64,000 nt of DNA from Adiantum capillus-veneris (GCA_014529385.2 CM043948.1:25864268-25928267); one strand, 5' to 3'. Positions 51,403 to 64,000 are shown, counted from the stretch's first letter. The notes: generated by a model not told the origin, from the sequence alone. A program made the numbers and translations.

Positions 51403-52850
51403 CTATGTGGATATGAAATTGTGAGTAGAACCAGGGTCAAAGAGAATGAAAGCATCATGTTCTCTTACCTTTTCCCAAGCATGGAATAGAGGAGATCCTT
51501 TGTGATGAGCATCCTCTTCTTGAATGTTGTCAAAGGTAGCTCTAGGAGGCTCATTACGTGTATGCTTGTGGGGACAAGCAAGATAGGCATGCCCTTGTTC
51601 CCCGGACTTTAAACAACAGTTATCTTTTTGATAATGCTCTAGCTCTTCAGGAGAGAGTTTTTTTTTGTGTTTATAAACTCCTTTCTCCTTAGCTTTGTTG
51701 TTGTTGGCGTTGCATTTCGGAGACTTTTTGACGTTGTCCTTCCCCTTAGGCTTGTTACAGTCCCTGTTTTCCATGGGCTTAAGATTTCTCTTAGCCCCTT
51801 GTTGGAAGTTGATTCTGGAAGCCACCATGGTATGGTGTATGACCGCAGATATGGTGTGTGGCCTTTAGGAGTTAACATACTCCGCCATATCCTCAGTTAA
51901 ACCTGCACAAAATTTTTGTTTTTTCTCTCAAAAATCCATCTTTTTGAAGACACTGCTTCATGATGGAAGCTCTTAAAGCTTTCCATGTTTGTGGAGCTTC
52001 ACCGTTTACCCGTAGGCTAGACCACCATTGCCTCGCGGACTTTTTAAAATTCATAGCTACATGGTGTGGCTGAGAGGACTCCATGAAGCCCTCATCTCGA
52101 AACGCCGTATCGAATTGTTGGATGAATGCCAAGACTTTGTCGATAGCACCAAAGGTGCCATCGTAGGTAAGAACAGAGATTTTTGAAATTTTTGAGCTTG
52201 GATGACCTCTTCCACATGGCATAGGATTTCCAATGGCCTATTCTTTTAGGTGGTTCAAAAGCTGCACCATCACTTTCTTCAGAAGAGGAAGAGTATGAGG
52301 AGGATGAAGAACAAGGTGACCTCTTTCTCGCCTTTTTCTTCCCTTGTTCCTCCTTGTCTGCACAATCGTTTTCTTCAGAAGATAAAGAGGATGAAGAAGA
52401 TGGAGAAGAAGGTGACCTCTTTCTCACCTTTTCTTCTCTTGTTTTATCTCTTCCCTCTTTGAATTATGGTATAGAGAAGTATGCGATGGTCTTCTCCGTT
52501 TAGGGGGTGTTGGAGAGCGTTATGCCTGCTGTCTTTGTGGAGCCATCTCCACCGAGGTGGCAAGAGACTCAATTCTCTCTCATTCTTTTGGTGGGGGATC
52601 TACTATTGAAAGTTGGGTTCTCCTTTGGGAGGGAGATGCCTCATCAAGTAGTAAGTTTTTAAGCCTTTCGTACGAATCCTCCTCTTCTCCCCTTATCGGA
52701 GATTTTCCTCTTTTGGAAGTCTCACCAGGAGCTTTCCTAGGTACTCCCTCTTGGTGGGGAGTTTGGAGAATACCATGGGTGCGCAATTGCTGTAGTACTT
52801 CACCTTGAAGGATGGGTTGCCCAGTGCTTATTGAAACCTAGAAACAAGAT
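51403..52850 (-). pseudogene. gag: Gag and protease start of element G
   Basis: Serine/glutamate-rich N-terminal part (52786-52092), Gag core (51893-52222, FDTAFRDEGFMESSQ), then a zinc knuckle-like CCLKSGEQGHAYLAC and the protease start LFDPGSTHNFIS (51403-51828). The second knuckle cysteine is serine, as in D. Confidence 0.75.
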
Positions 52851-52865
52851 AGTTTACAAGCATAG

Positions 52866-53816
52866 AGGCGCATGCCGTTGAAGCTTGACTCTTGGTTGGA
52901 CTTGCATTCCATATCCAAGAGTTGTTGGTGTAGGCCTCTACTTCTCAATGCTCGAAGAAGGAGATGGAGTTCTTATTGTTTTTTGTGTGTGTAGCATTGT
53001 GTTAGACAAAACTGCAACCCTCTCTCTCTTCTTGATCGACCCATTTTGCTAATTACTCATGCTGCCTGCCATTAGCTCCTGTAAATCCTAGCCAATCACA
53101 AATTAGAAGCATAATTGATAGCCTCATGACATGTGTCTCCATTTCCCGTTTTGTGAGAGCTTTAGGTAACTAAATAATTCATTAAAACTCTCATTAGATC
53201 TTTTAGTCTTCTGGCCAATAGGAATTAGGCAAGCCATTGGGATGTTGGATGCTCATTGGACCCCTTGGTAGAGTGTCCAATAGTCTTCTAGGGAGCTTAA
53301 TTTTTATTGGTTCTTTTATCAAGCATTTTTTAAATAAATTAGAATAATTTTACTCTATCCTAATTCTCATTGGTCCACCTCTATGGCCATCCAATAGGAT
53401 TTGAGGGAAGATTGGGAGCAACTGGGCTAGGAGTCTTCCATGTGTCCAGTTTCCCTTTTGGGGAAATCTTTGGAGTGTGTGTGTGTGTGTGTTTCTCTCT
53501 CCCCTACTCTTAGGGTTCCCCCCCTCCTTGATAGGGATGTGGAAGACTTTTGAGTTTTCCCTCTACCATCTAATTTTCCTAGCTTTGACCATTTGGACTT
53601 TTCAATTAAAATTCAGGAACCTTAGCCTATAGAAGTCTTAATGGAGCTTAACCATAATTATTTTAAGCTCCAGTAATGCACAAACTACCCCCCTTTGGAT
53701 CCATGCAGAGACTAGTGTGGTAGCCTTACCAATATTCTAGCTTTTACTCCCGTGGTACTTCCCCATATTAACATGAGAAAATCATTTGGGAGAATTAGAT
53801 ATTAGTTTTTATGACA
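52866..53816 (-). repeat. 5' LTR of element G, 3' end missing
   Basis: It opens TGTCATAAAA at 53816. The region 52880-52960 matches the D LTR near 26440-26515. It then runs into gag without an LTR end or primer site. Confidence 0.7.
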
Positions 53817-54760
53817 ATAGACTCATACTTTTCATTCTATAAGGACTTTGTCTTTTGCATTGCTTTAGAGAAACTGCTTCATGATAGCAATCCTTATGGC
53901 CTCCCATGTCTTTGGATCTTCACCTTGGATGCAAAGACTTGCCCACCATTGACCGGTTGATTTTTGGGAGGGCAAGTCTTTCTCCAAGGGAGAGTTTCTC
54001 TCTGTGGACAAGTGCATATTTTTCCCTTCTTAGGATGATCATGGGAGGGAGTGCCTCATGACTTTCTGGGAGTGCTTTGTGACTGCTTTTCCTCCCACCT
54101 TCTTGGAGCTACATCACTTTCATAGGTAATGGGAGTATCATCTCCATACCCCCCAGCCCACAAAATTTCTTGACACGTAGCATCTTCCCAGTCGTGGAGG
54201 TCCCTCTTGCATCTCCTCTTCATTACTACTCAAAGAGGTTCCTCTTTTGGAGGTCTCACTAGGAGGCCTATTATAAACTCTCTCTTCTTGGACACATGAA
54301 GGATCTTGAAGAGCTTGGATTTGGCTTTGAATATCCACTTGCAAGGTAGGATTACCCATGGTTTCTTGAAGATTAACAAAAAGGTAGAACTTGATAATTG
54401 TTTGACCATCATCATTGGTTACATCATGTGCTAAATTCAAGCTGTCAATATTTCTCCTATTCTCTTGATTATTATGTGTCATGATAGAGTTACTTGTATG
54501 TGTATGCTAGCTCTTTCTTTGGCACTTTCAAAATACTAGTTGCTACTCCTCTTAAGCCTTGAAAATAAGCACTTAAGTATCCACATACTTGGTTTAGAAT
54601 ACATTTAATTGCAAAGAGTAGTGGAGTGGGTTTAATAGTGCTAAGCTGACACTGGTTCCTTTTGAGCGTGTTAATAGCTCAATAATGGTTAAGCTATAGG
54701 CAAGTTTAGAAAGACTTCATTGGTATGAATGTCAGAGTATCTATATTTCTCATGCAAAGA
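53817..54760 (-). mobile_element. Element I: gag start and leader of the same family, interrupted by G
   Basis: The ORF 54482-54138 starts MTHNNQENRRNIDS and matches the gag start of D. 53821-53990 encodes the Gag core (WASLCIQGEDPKTWEA) with a stop. The leader at 54640-54750 matches D near 27710-27790 in reverse. The LTR is not recognised. Confidence 0.65.
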
Positions 54761-55531
54761 CAATGGAATTAATTGGTGAAAGAGAGTTTTTGTATTAAGA
54801 GGATTTTTTTAGAGGAGAACCATATGTAGTGCATGACTGATTTCATTGCATCTTCTACACATTAAAACATCAAATCATGAAACATAACTTCAAGAGAAAA
54901 ACACATTAAGATTGATAACCTAACGAGGACTGGATTTTCTTGGATCCCATTCAAAAGAAATTTTGTATTATAATTCTCTCAGTAAAAGCTTCGATTACAA
55001 TAAAATCTTGTGCTCTTGCGGGGCTTCTTTGAACCATGAAGATGTCAAGATTCATTATTTACACACGGTGTAACCCTCCTTCCCAAGCCCTAAATACCGC
55101 AATGGGGAGAAATAATTGCAGGTATGGAAGTAGATGAGGATGACAAGAAGTATTTCTTAATCAAAGAAGTATTTTTCTAGTATTCTTACTCCTGAGCAAA
55201 GCTTTAAGCATAGCTAGAATAATAGACAACAACAAGAAGAAAAGTACTTGCATCTACTTGCTTGGATTTGCATCTATAGCCAAGAGCTTGAGAATAGAGA
55301 CCATCTCTTGAGCTCCCATATGAGAGGCAGTGAGATAACACAAGTGCTTAGTCACCTTGAGCTCTTGAGAATGAGAGAAAATGAGGGAGAGTGCTCCCAA
55401 AAATGCCCTTGAGCCCCCTCCTTTTCCTCTCTTTCTCCACTTGCCAGAATTCTCAAATGGAATACTAACTACATGGACCAATCGCAAGTGAAAACTTAAA
55501 GTCCAAATAGATGCACGAGATTACATGCTCC

Positions 55532-55532
<1 letters not shown>

Positions 55533-55570
<38 letters not shown>
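55533..55570. repeat. Poly-C tract, 38 bases
   Basis: An uninterrupted run of C followed by further C-rich sequence to 55585. Length may be a sequencing or assembly effect. Confidence 0.9.
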
Positions 55571-55574
<4 letters not shown>

Positions 55575-56904
55575 CCCTCCCCCCCACTTTCGGACTAATC
55601 TTTAGCTAAGGGATGCATACACCCACTTTCCTACTACCCAAGAAGTCAATTGTTATGTGGCTCATTCTCCATAAAGCTATATGGATTGGGAAAAAAAATC
55701 CTAGACCAATCTTGGGTTTGAAATCCTCTACATGTGCTTGAGAGAAGTGGAAGACATTGGCCATTATTCATTGCATGTAAGTTTAGCTAACTCTCTAGTT
55801 TTAGCCCCATTGGTTAAGGTTCTCAAGTTCTAGCCCAACTAGAAACAAATTTTATTGGGGGACTATCTTGGGTACCTTAGCATTTTCAAGAACAAAGTTA
55901 GGGGATAAATCCTCTAAATTATTTGGAGGCAAAGGAACTTTACATTGTTTAAGGGGGGCTTATCAGACAACAAGTTTTGAGACTTCTCTTTTCCCATGCA
56001 AACTTGCAAGCCATGAAGATGTTCAATGATGAACTGTCCATGTACCAGACGATAGAGGAGATCATCCTAGATGCTGATTACCATTACCGGATGTTGGCCT
56101 ACATGAATTCATCTTAGGCCTACCATGACAAGTTACTCAACAGAGAGTAGTGACAAAACAAGGTAAAAATTGAGGTCCATCACTTGGAGTCTCAGATTGA
56201 GGACAAGCAAAGATTTTTAGCAAAGGTCTAGGCTAAGTTGGATGCCCTTACTCTCACATGATTAGGGAAATAATTGACCTGGGTGCCAGTGATCCCTTAT
56301 TTTGGTCTTGCCCTTGAACCCCATTTTGTATGGAGCATGGAGTTCTCACTCGTTTATAAACCCATGCTTAGATATAATATCCCCTCCCCTCCTTCTCGTA
56401 GGAAGATAACATTTCCCAACTCCCCCTTGTATGGACCCTACCTAGATTGCCCTTGTATGCTTTGTCATCCCCATATGTCCTGTGTATTCAATTTAGCCCT
56501 CTCTGGGCTAATCAGATATAACCTTTGATTCTCTCTAATATAAATTAACCGTGCTTATGAAAAAATAAGTAATAAATAAATCAATTAAGGGGCTCTTCCT
56601 TGATTGGCTGAAGACAAATGTTTCAGAATCGTACCAGACTTATCTTGGATTTTTGAGTTTTTTATTGTGGTGCGGACATACTGGTAAGTCCCAAAAGAAA
56701 TTCATTTGTTGAAAGATTCCATAGAATCTTTCTCCACATTCCCATGGTCCCCCCACCCTTATCCTCCCATCCACCTCCCTACGCCCACCTCCTCGACCCA
56801 TTGTACCAACTTCCACCAATCCCTACTTCCTTCCTTTCTTTCTGTGAGTCTGTGGCCTCCACAGATGCATACATGCCTTCCCTTGCCCGTGCAAATCTGA
56901 CGCC

Positions 56905-57013
<109 letters not shown>

Positions 57014-57055
57014 TGTGTAGGCCAAATCATCCCTCAACCGCATTGTCTACCCTTG

Positions 57056-57434
57056 GTGTAATGGACTTGGCCTATTAACATGAGAGTAGAGGAAATTATA
57101 GAGTGTACTTTTGAGAAATTACTTTGTGAGCATAGCGGGTGCACGTAATTAAAGTTAGCAACATAAACATAGCATTTAGTTAACTTCGCATGAACAATAA
57201 TTTTGTAAGAGAGAGAATCTAGAGAACATGACAACAATTGAGGACCAGATTTATGTGGAGCCGGTCCCCCCTCCAATATGCATTTGTATTATGATCTCTC
57301 CCATCAAGAGAGACTTGTTACAATACAGTCTTTGTGTTACTTATGACCTAGGTGATGCAATGAAGATGGAAAGCTTCATGCACCACAAGCATAACATAAA
57401 CTTTGTGGAAAGCATTAACTACCATAATAACTAA
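57056..57434 (+). repeat. Unclassified repeat R1, copy 2, with a 68-codon frame
   Basis: Reverse-complement match to 26656-27072. The frame 57228-57434 starts MTTIED and keeps DLGDAMKMESFMHH and INY. Directly after it (57435-57465) lies a short match to the LTR start of the C/D/F/G family. Confidence 0.45.
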
Positions 57435-57465
57435 TATTCTAATTCTCCTAAATGATTTTCTTTTG

Positions 57466-58250
<785 letters not shown>

Positions 58251-58400
58251 TATCTCCTTACGTAGTGGCAAGCTCAGGCATTTGTTTTGTTTCCCGCAAG
58301 CCCTTTGCTTTGGAGCTCTGATTGCATATCTCCCGCCTTGTCTCATGACCATGTGAGACAAGGGGAACTAGTGCCTTGGAGTCCATCTCCCAACCTCCCA

Positions 58401-58504
58401 CTATATAGCATGGCTACTAGCCCTTTGCCCTAGTTGGATTCTCTTTCTACACTGCCTAGCCCGTCCTTGCCCTTGTCTAGTCCGTCCTTGCCCTTGTCCT
58501 GACA
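58401..58504 (-). repeat. Start of the 3' LTR of element J (partial)
   Basis: On the - strand TGTCAGGAC begins at 58504 after a purine tract. A 21-base unit is repeated twice (58457-58497). A TATATAG lies at 58401-58408. The LTR continues left, probably past 58250, but its known end sequence (near 63730) is not found, so it is truncated or diverged. Confidence 0.6.
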
Positions 58505-58507
58505 TTA

Positions 58508-58515
58508 CTCCCCCC
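58508..58515 (-). other. Polypurine tract of element J
   Basis: On the - strand AAGGGGGGAG (about 58508-58517) ends four bases before the LTR start TG. Confidence 0.65.
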
Positions 58516-58519
58516 TTAA

Positions 58520-59143
58520 AGAAGAGTTTTCATCCTCGGAAACAAAAGTGGGAAACTTATTCTTAAGAACACTAATGTTTTCCCAAGTGGCACCTTCCTC
58601 AGGTCAATCTTTCCACTTGATTAAGGCTTGTTGACATACATGATGACGCGTACGTATATCATGGTAGTCGAGAACGCGTTCAGGTTCATGCGGTAAGGTA
58701 GGAGGTTCAACGAAATCAACCAAAATCTGTTGGTCAATGATATTGTCATCCCCATGTAACCGCTTACGTAAACGGCTTATATGAAACACCGGATGAATAC
58801 AGGAATGTGTAGGTAGCAATAATTTGTAGGTACGATCACCTACTTGATTGAATATTTTGAAAGGCCCACAATATCTTGGAGATAATTTAGGTGTTGGCCT
58901 AGTTTTCAGACTTTCTGAATGTTCTGGCACACGTAAAAATACTTCCTTCCCTTCCTCAAATGTAACTTGCCGACGTTTCTCATCAGCGTAATTCTTATAC
59001 CAATCCTGCGCTTGTCGGACATTCTGACGAGTGAGTTTCAGCATATCCATGTGGTCTTGGAGAAAATCCTTAACCTGTTGGAGTTTTTCAGTTGCCAACC
59101 CCACCGTAACAGGTGAGATAGGTTGAAACCCATACATGAGCAT
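58520..59143 (-). pseudogene. Integrase C-terminus and chromodomain-like tail of J
   Basis: LSPRYCGPFKIF and HPVFHISRLRKR are typical of the region after the integrase core. RVLDYHDIRTRHHVCQQALIKWKD, PEEGATWENI (one TGA between) is a chromodomain match. The frame continues to ENSSLRGE and stop. Confidence 0.75.
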
Positions 59144-59171
59144 GAAAGGACTAAATTCAGTTGTGACATGC

Positions 59172-59960
59172 TTAGCACAGTTGTAGGCAAACTATAGGTA
59201 AATATTCTTCCCAGTCTGAGTGTTTCTTGCTGACGTATGCTCTTAGCATATCCTTTAGCACTTGGTTAACTCGTTCAGTCTGACCATCTGTTTCTGGATG
59301 ATCGGATGTACTGAGGTTTAGTTGTGTACCCAATCGTTTGAATACAGCCCTCCCAAAATGACTGTTAAACTTGGGATCACGATCACTAACAATGTTTCTT
59401 GGAAAACCATAAAACTTGTATAGGTTGTCCACAAATAACTGGTGTCTTAATCGTTGATTTGGGTGGAATAAACTTACATAGTTTAGTCAACCGGTCTACG
59501 ACCACCCATCTCGAGTCATGACCTCGTACAGTGGTTGGTAAACCCACAATAAAATCCATAGAGATACTTTCCCATTTACCATTGGGAATCTCCAAAGGAT
59601 GTAAGAGTCCTCCTGCTTTCAGGTGCTCTACTTTATTAACTTGACATTTTTGGCAATGCAAGACATAAGCTTGAACAAAGCCTTGTAAAACTGGCCAGTA
59701 AAACTGTTGTCGTACGAGAGCGTAAGTCTTTCTAATACCCGAGTGCCCTGCACTTGGACTATCATGACATTCATAAAGAATTTGGCGCGAATGTCTGTGT
59801 CCATCGGTACACAAGCTCTCCCCTTATGGAGTAGGTACCCGTTGTCGATGGTGAAATGCTTCCATCGTTGTAGTTCATCACTGGACAGAGGAGAACTATA
59901 TGTGGAGTTTAACGTGACACTACCATCATTGGAGTGAGAAGGATCCGTCATTTGAACATG
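59172..59960 (-). pseudogene. Integrase zinc finger and core of J
   Basis: CHDSPSAGHSGIRKT...CQKCQVNK (zinc finger), SMDFIVGLP (first Asp), SDRDPKFNSHF (second Asp), and DGQTERVNQ (Glu), in two frames (59814-59386 and 59432-59172). Confidence 0.8.
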
Positions 59961-60102
59961 GCTCCACACTTTAGAATATGCATCATCATGCTCATATTTG
60001 CCCTTTAGAGAATATGGCTCCACACATTTGAACATGGATCCACACTTTAGAATCTGCATCATCATGCTCATATTTGCCCTTTAGAGAATCCAAAAATTCA
60101 CT
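59951..60102 (-). repeat. 76-bp tandem duplication in J
   Basis: The unit containing CATCATCATGCTC and the phrase KYEHDDA occurs at 59951-60026 and 60027-60102. 76 is not a multiple of three, so the frame is shifted between RNase H and integrase. Confidence 0.8.
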
Positions 60103-60139
60103 ACAAAGTTCTGTGAACAAGAAAGAATTGATCTCCGAC

Positions 60140-61475
60140 ATACGACTTAGAGCATTAGCCACCACATTGTATCGTCCTTTACGATACCGAAGCTTGGCAT
60201 CATATTCCTGAAGGATCTCAGTCCACCTGGCTTTCCGACCCTCAAATCCGTTTGTTGTGTAAACCATGGTCAAACACAATCTCAAACTATGCACCATACA
60301 AATAATGTCGCCATGTTTTTTAGGCAGACACTATTGCATAGAGTTCGCGTTCATAAGCAGAGTAGTTTTGTTGTGATGCATCAAGCTTCTTGCTTTCAAA
60401 TGCAATTGGCCATCCATCTTGTAACAGGATTGTTCCAATAGCACGGTCACTGGCATCCGTTTCCAAAATGAATGGTTTCAGAGGGTCTACAATAGCTAGT
60501 ATGGAAGCTATAGCTAATGCATCCTTGAGCGTTCGAAACTATGCTGTTGAGCGGGTCCCCACTGAAACGCTTTGCCTTTTCCTTTCAGTTGGTCCGTCAT
60601 GGGAACAACAATATTAGCATAGTTTTTAACGAACCTTCGATAAAAACCTGCAAATCCCTAAAAAATCTATAACTCCTCCAGATTTTTAGGAGAAGGCCAC
60701 TGCCGGATTTTATCCACTTTGGATTGATCCATATATAGCCCATTAGCTAAAATAACATGCCCAAGACAGTGAATTTCTTTTTTCAAAAAATCACACTTAG
60801 ACTCCTTGGCATATAATTTATTGTTCGTAACAATTCAAACACCTGCCTAAGATGTTGTAAATGTTCTTCCTCAGAAGCACTGTAGACTAGAATGTCATCG
60901 AGAAAAACGATGATAAATTTGCCCAAATACGGCTTCAAGACACTATCCATAAGTGTCATGAATGTTGCGGGCGCATTGGTTAACCCGAAGGGCATAACCA
61001 AAAACTCGCAGTGTCCAAAACTTGTTCAGAATGCAGTTTTTGGTATATCAGCAAGTCGAATACGGACTTGGTGATAACCTGACCGAAAGTCTATTTTTGT
61101 AAAAATACGAGCATGAGTTTGTCAAACAACTCATCCATACATGGCAATGGGTACTTGTTCTTAACAGTAACCGTATTTAAGCCACGGTAGTCTACGCACA
61201 TGCACATACTGCCGTCTTTTTTCTTCACTCTAATAGGATAGGATAAGCCCATAGTGAAGAATTGGGTTGGATAAACCCTCTGCTAAGGTAGTCAACAAGC
61301 TGACGTTCCACCTCAGCAGCTTCAGAGTAACTCATACTGCAGGGAAGTTTACTGACATGTTTACTCCCTGCAACCACATCGATGCTATGTTGCACCGATC
61401 GTGTCGATGGTAATCCTCATGGAAAATCATTAGGAAAAACATCGTGAAATTCCTTTAATAAATTTTTTAACTCAC
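60140..61475 (-). pseudogene. RT and RNase H of J
   Basis: [16 protein letters not shown] and [10 protein letters not shown] (61001-60783), preceded by a WGTYL/MCVDYR region with frameshifts (61080-61230). RNase H: a KLDASQQNYSAYERELYA-type region near 60310-60400 and RYRKGRYNVVANALSRM near 60150-60200. Confidence 0.75.
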
Positions 61476-61478
61476 TAG

Positions 61479-62264
61479 TTACTTTTTCTTGTTGGGAAGT
61501 AGCCATTGGTGGAAGAGATGAGAGAGAAGCATGTGGCATTGAGGAATGCTCAACATATTCAATGTTAGAGAGAAAATGAGACAAGGAGTAACCAATAAAA
61601 CTTGATCTATTTCATTATCAGAAACGAGCTGCATAAACTTAGCTATACATATCAATGGTGAAGAAGGTACATCCTTCTCTCCTAACAACAACACATGTGT
61701 GCCATGGGATTCGAACATCAAGTTGTTGTGCTCATAGCTACGCTTCAGTGATGGTCCTAGGCTATGCAACCATTCCCTACCAAGAACCACGTCTTCCCTC
61801 TCCATGTTCATAACCTGAAAATCCACGGATGTGGAGTAGCCTTGTACTTCCAACGGAACGGCTCGGACTTGAGTATCCCAGATTTCGGTGTCATGTCCAT
61901 TCATCATTGCTACCTTGTAGTGGTGGGTACTCGGAATTTGAGGCAATTTGAGTTTTTTCACCAATCCATAATTGATAAAATTGTGAGTAGCACCGTCATC
62001 TACTAAGATGCACACTTTGTGCCCTTGCAGAGATCCGTGCATACGGACTAACTCATGTGGTCCGAAGGTCTGTTGCCACATGGAAGCTGTGAGACAGCAT
62101 TCATGCATCACCTCGGTGTGTGTTACTTCGACTGTAGAGAATCGTGAGGAAGACTCAAGAGGTAGCAGTCGCACCATGTGCACTACTTTCTCCTTGCCAT
62201 GAGCAACAGCTTTCCCCTTGGGACAAACTTTTTGCCATGACCGCTTCCTAAACATTGAAAACAT
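61479..62264 (-). pseudogene. Protease of J
   Basis: ILVDDGATHNFINYGLVKKL is the retropepsin-like active site with D-D-G-A instead of D-S-G-A, followed by VVLGREWLHSLG. The start of the frame contains the last zinc knuckle half, shifted from the upstream gag frame near 62230. Confidence 0.75.
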
Positions 62265-63321
62265 AATTTCTCTTTATTAGCTTTATCAAAGTCCTCAGGA
62301 GAGAGAGGACCTCTGGACCCCTTGGGTTTTTTAGATGCTTCTGAATTGGCTACTATAAATTTCCTTTTATTGTGCTCGCACTGTTTGTGTGTATTACCAT
62401 GTGTATTAGCAGGCACATGATTATGATGTAATTTCTTTTCATCTGGATCATCATGAATATGTGCTTTCACTATGGCTTCCTCACGTGTTTTAGGGTCTTG
62501 AGTCTTGACGTGCTTCTTAAGCTCTGGTGTCAGACCATGTATAAACCCATGTACTTTCTAAAAGGTGTCGAGGCCTTCCAACTTGAGGATAACATCCCAA
62601 TAGTGAGATATATATTCAAGTAATGATGGGTATTGGCGCATGGAACACATGTCCCAAGCCGTCCAATTCCAGTCTGCCTCATTCGTAGGCAAAAATTCTT
62701 TGCGAAACATAGCTTCAAAAGCTGCCCAACTCTCTGGTATGATATTGTTCTCCTTGAGAGACATCCACCATTTGTAGGCCTTGCCTTCCAGAGTTAAACT
62801 TGTTTGCAGTGCTCTGACTGCGTCCAGGGTACGCCGTAAGGCGTGAATTCCATCCCACTTGATGAGAAAGATATTCACTGCATCCTTATTGCGATCTCGG
62901 TCCTCTCCCTTAAAAGTCTATGGTTTGGTGTTTTTCAACAACTCATCGACCTCTTTTGCAGTGAGAGTGTGCAAAGAATCAGCAGATGGACCTTGTCCCT
63001 GATAATAAGGGCCTTGCCCCTGTGTAGCAACGTGCTCATGCATGTGCGTGTTAGCAGGACCCTTGGACTGTTGTTGCAATAATTGTATCACTAACATGGA
63101 TAATTTAGTGACGTTTTCATTCAAAGATGCAAAATTTCCTTTCAGACTGATATGCGTGTCTGAAGTGCACAAAATTCTTGAATATCAAGCAGTTCATAAG
63201 TGTCGTCACCCACCATTGTGTCGCGAGCACTCTCCGTGAGAGCATCCGGCCTCGAGCCATTACGGACAGGATCAGGTGTATTTTGCTCAAAATGAAAAGT
63301 CATATTGATATCAGAATCCAT
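62183..63321 (-). pseudogene. gag: Gag of J
   Basis: Start MDSDINMTFHFEQN at 63321. Gag core LTLEGKAYKWWMSLKENN (62878-62558), then a basic linker and zinc knuckle start CFQCLGSGHG (about 62270-62240), completed in the next frame. Stops and shifts lie near 63170, 62900 and 62530. Confidence 0.75.
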
Positions 63322-63707
63322 GGATACACAGTGCAGTGGAAGGAATAATCAAAAAAATAACTAATGTTGAAAGTATCGCAAAGGTTAATTAGCCTTGCTA
63401 ATTACTTTGAAATTGGTATTGTCCAAGTCAAAATCAATCCGAAATTTCAGCCGTGTAGGGACTTGCTTTTAACCCATTGTAGCCAAATCGAGTGTGAGTG
63501 GTATTGCTTTCAACCCCAATCAATTTTGAGAAATAACGTCGTCTATGAATCCCCTTGAGAAGCTATATCAATTTTGTGATTTTTTGCAGATAGTACGCAA
63601 AAAATTTGTGTGTGTCTCGTGTACTTGTCGGCCCTGTCTTCGATCCACTTGGATCTATGCTCACGAACTCCGGAGGTCGGAGCTTTTTTACTTGCTACCG
63701 GGTGTGT

Positions 63708-63723
63708 ATCACCTCTAATACCA
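63708..63723 (-). other. Primer binding site of J (tRNA-Met type, degenerate)
   Basis: On the - strand TGGTATTAGAGGTGAT, close to TGGTATCAGAGC. The 5' LTR ends a few bases to its right on the + strand. Confidence 0.65.
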
Positions 63724-64000
63724 AATTTAAAGTCCTAAGGCCCAGGGCCTTAGGGGTTTTAGATGTGAACTCTCACCTCCAAAAACTACATGTCTGTGAG
63801 CAGTAGCGCGCAAGAGCGTGGGGAAGGAGATGGCGGTCGATATGCTACAAAGCGGGCTTTGACCTTGTGTCGTGAACTACCAAGCTGCCCGACACAATGG
63901 TGTTAACACTAGAATGGTAACCTAACAGGACATAAAAGTGTCCTTTCAGGGTTTTGGGAAAAAATTCCAAAACCATAGTAGATCCACTCATTTTGAAAAA

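Larger units (their letters stand above)
47441..53816 (-). mobile_element. Element G: chromodomain-type gypsy element, rearranged
   Basis: On the - strand: partial 5' LTR (53816 to about 52866), gag, protease, RT, a deletion of RNase H, duplicated integrase, chromodomain-like tail, polypurine tract and 3' LTR. The 5' LTR lacks its end and the primer site. Element H sits in the 3' LTR. It interrupts the gag of element I. Confidence 0.8.
58504..64000 (-). mobile_element. Element J: chromovirus-type gypsy element, running off the right edge
   Basis: On the - strand: part of the 5' LTR (about 63726-64000), Met-type primer site, gag, protease, RT, RNase H, integrase, chromodomain-like tail, polypurine tract and start of the 3' LTR. 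Stops and frameshifts occur throughout. Confidence 0.85.

Noticed and set aside
55254-55487. Possible host gene fragment on the - strand
   Set aside because: Only 77 codons, no recognisable motif, no splice context or neighbour that supports it.

Overview
The window reads as repeat-rich intergenic DNA from a land plant with a large genome. I see no host gene that I can support. The evidence is a complete CACTA (En/Spm) DNA transposon, several plant-type Ty3/gypsy elements (one lineage with a second RNase H as in Tat elements, two with chromodomain-like integrase tails), tRNA-Asp and tRNA-Met type primer sites, long CT/GA/CA microsatellites, and many stop codons of the kind cytosine deamination produces. 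The species cannot be assigned from this sequence.

Layout, left to right. 1-6230: element A (+ strand), a Ty3/gypsy element with two RNase H domains whose 5' LTR lies off the window. It has lost gag, protease and the first part of RT, but keeps an open 1,001-codon reading frame from RT to integrase and a full 2.67 kb 3' LTR. 6231-8446: scrambled LTR pieces and a pol fragment (element F, - strand). 8447-25089: a complete CACTA transposon with 12-bp terminal inverted repeats and a CTT target duplication on both sides. Its transposase gene (- strand, six inferred exons, 1,105 codons in phase) is split in exon 1 by an 8,943-bp LTR retrotransposon (13935-22877, target duplication AGTGC). That retroelement carries only Gag and protease in a 1,589-codon ORF and no reverse transcriptase or integrase. 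A second CACTA gene (TNPA-like) has one in-frame TGA.

25498-32630: two members of one chromodomain-type gypsy family (D on +, C on -) joined head to head inside integrase. 32631-40807: element B (- strand), a sister copy of A with its 5' LTR, gag, protease and broken pol, fused at its far end to C inside C's RT. 40808-54760: a nested chain on the - strand, in which element I's gag was entered by G, G's 3' LTR by H, and H's 3' region by B. 54761-58400: degraded DNA with a 38-bp C tract, long GA and CA runs and a second copy of an unclassified repeat. 58401-64000: element J (- strand), a chromovirus-type gypsy element with decayed gag-pol, a chromodomain-like tail and a Met-type primer site, running off the right edge.

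How the parts relate: the CACTA transposase and TNPA-like proteins would act on the CACTA ends and subterminal GCGTCGCTA repeats. The Gag-protease element must borrow RT and integrase from another element. The most unusual points are the Gag-protease element itself (four zinc knuckles, overlapping ORFs, a repeat-rich leader), a pair of tandemly duplicated ~70-codon ORFs in the leader of the A/B family, and repeated rearrangement at the same part of integrase in the C/D/G family. All domain calls are by eye from motifs. No database search was run.
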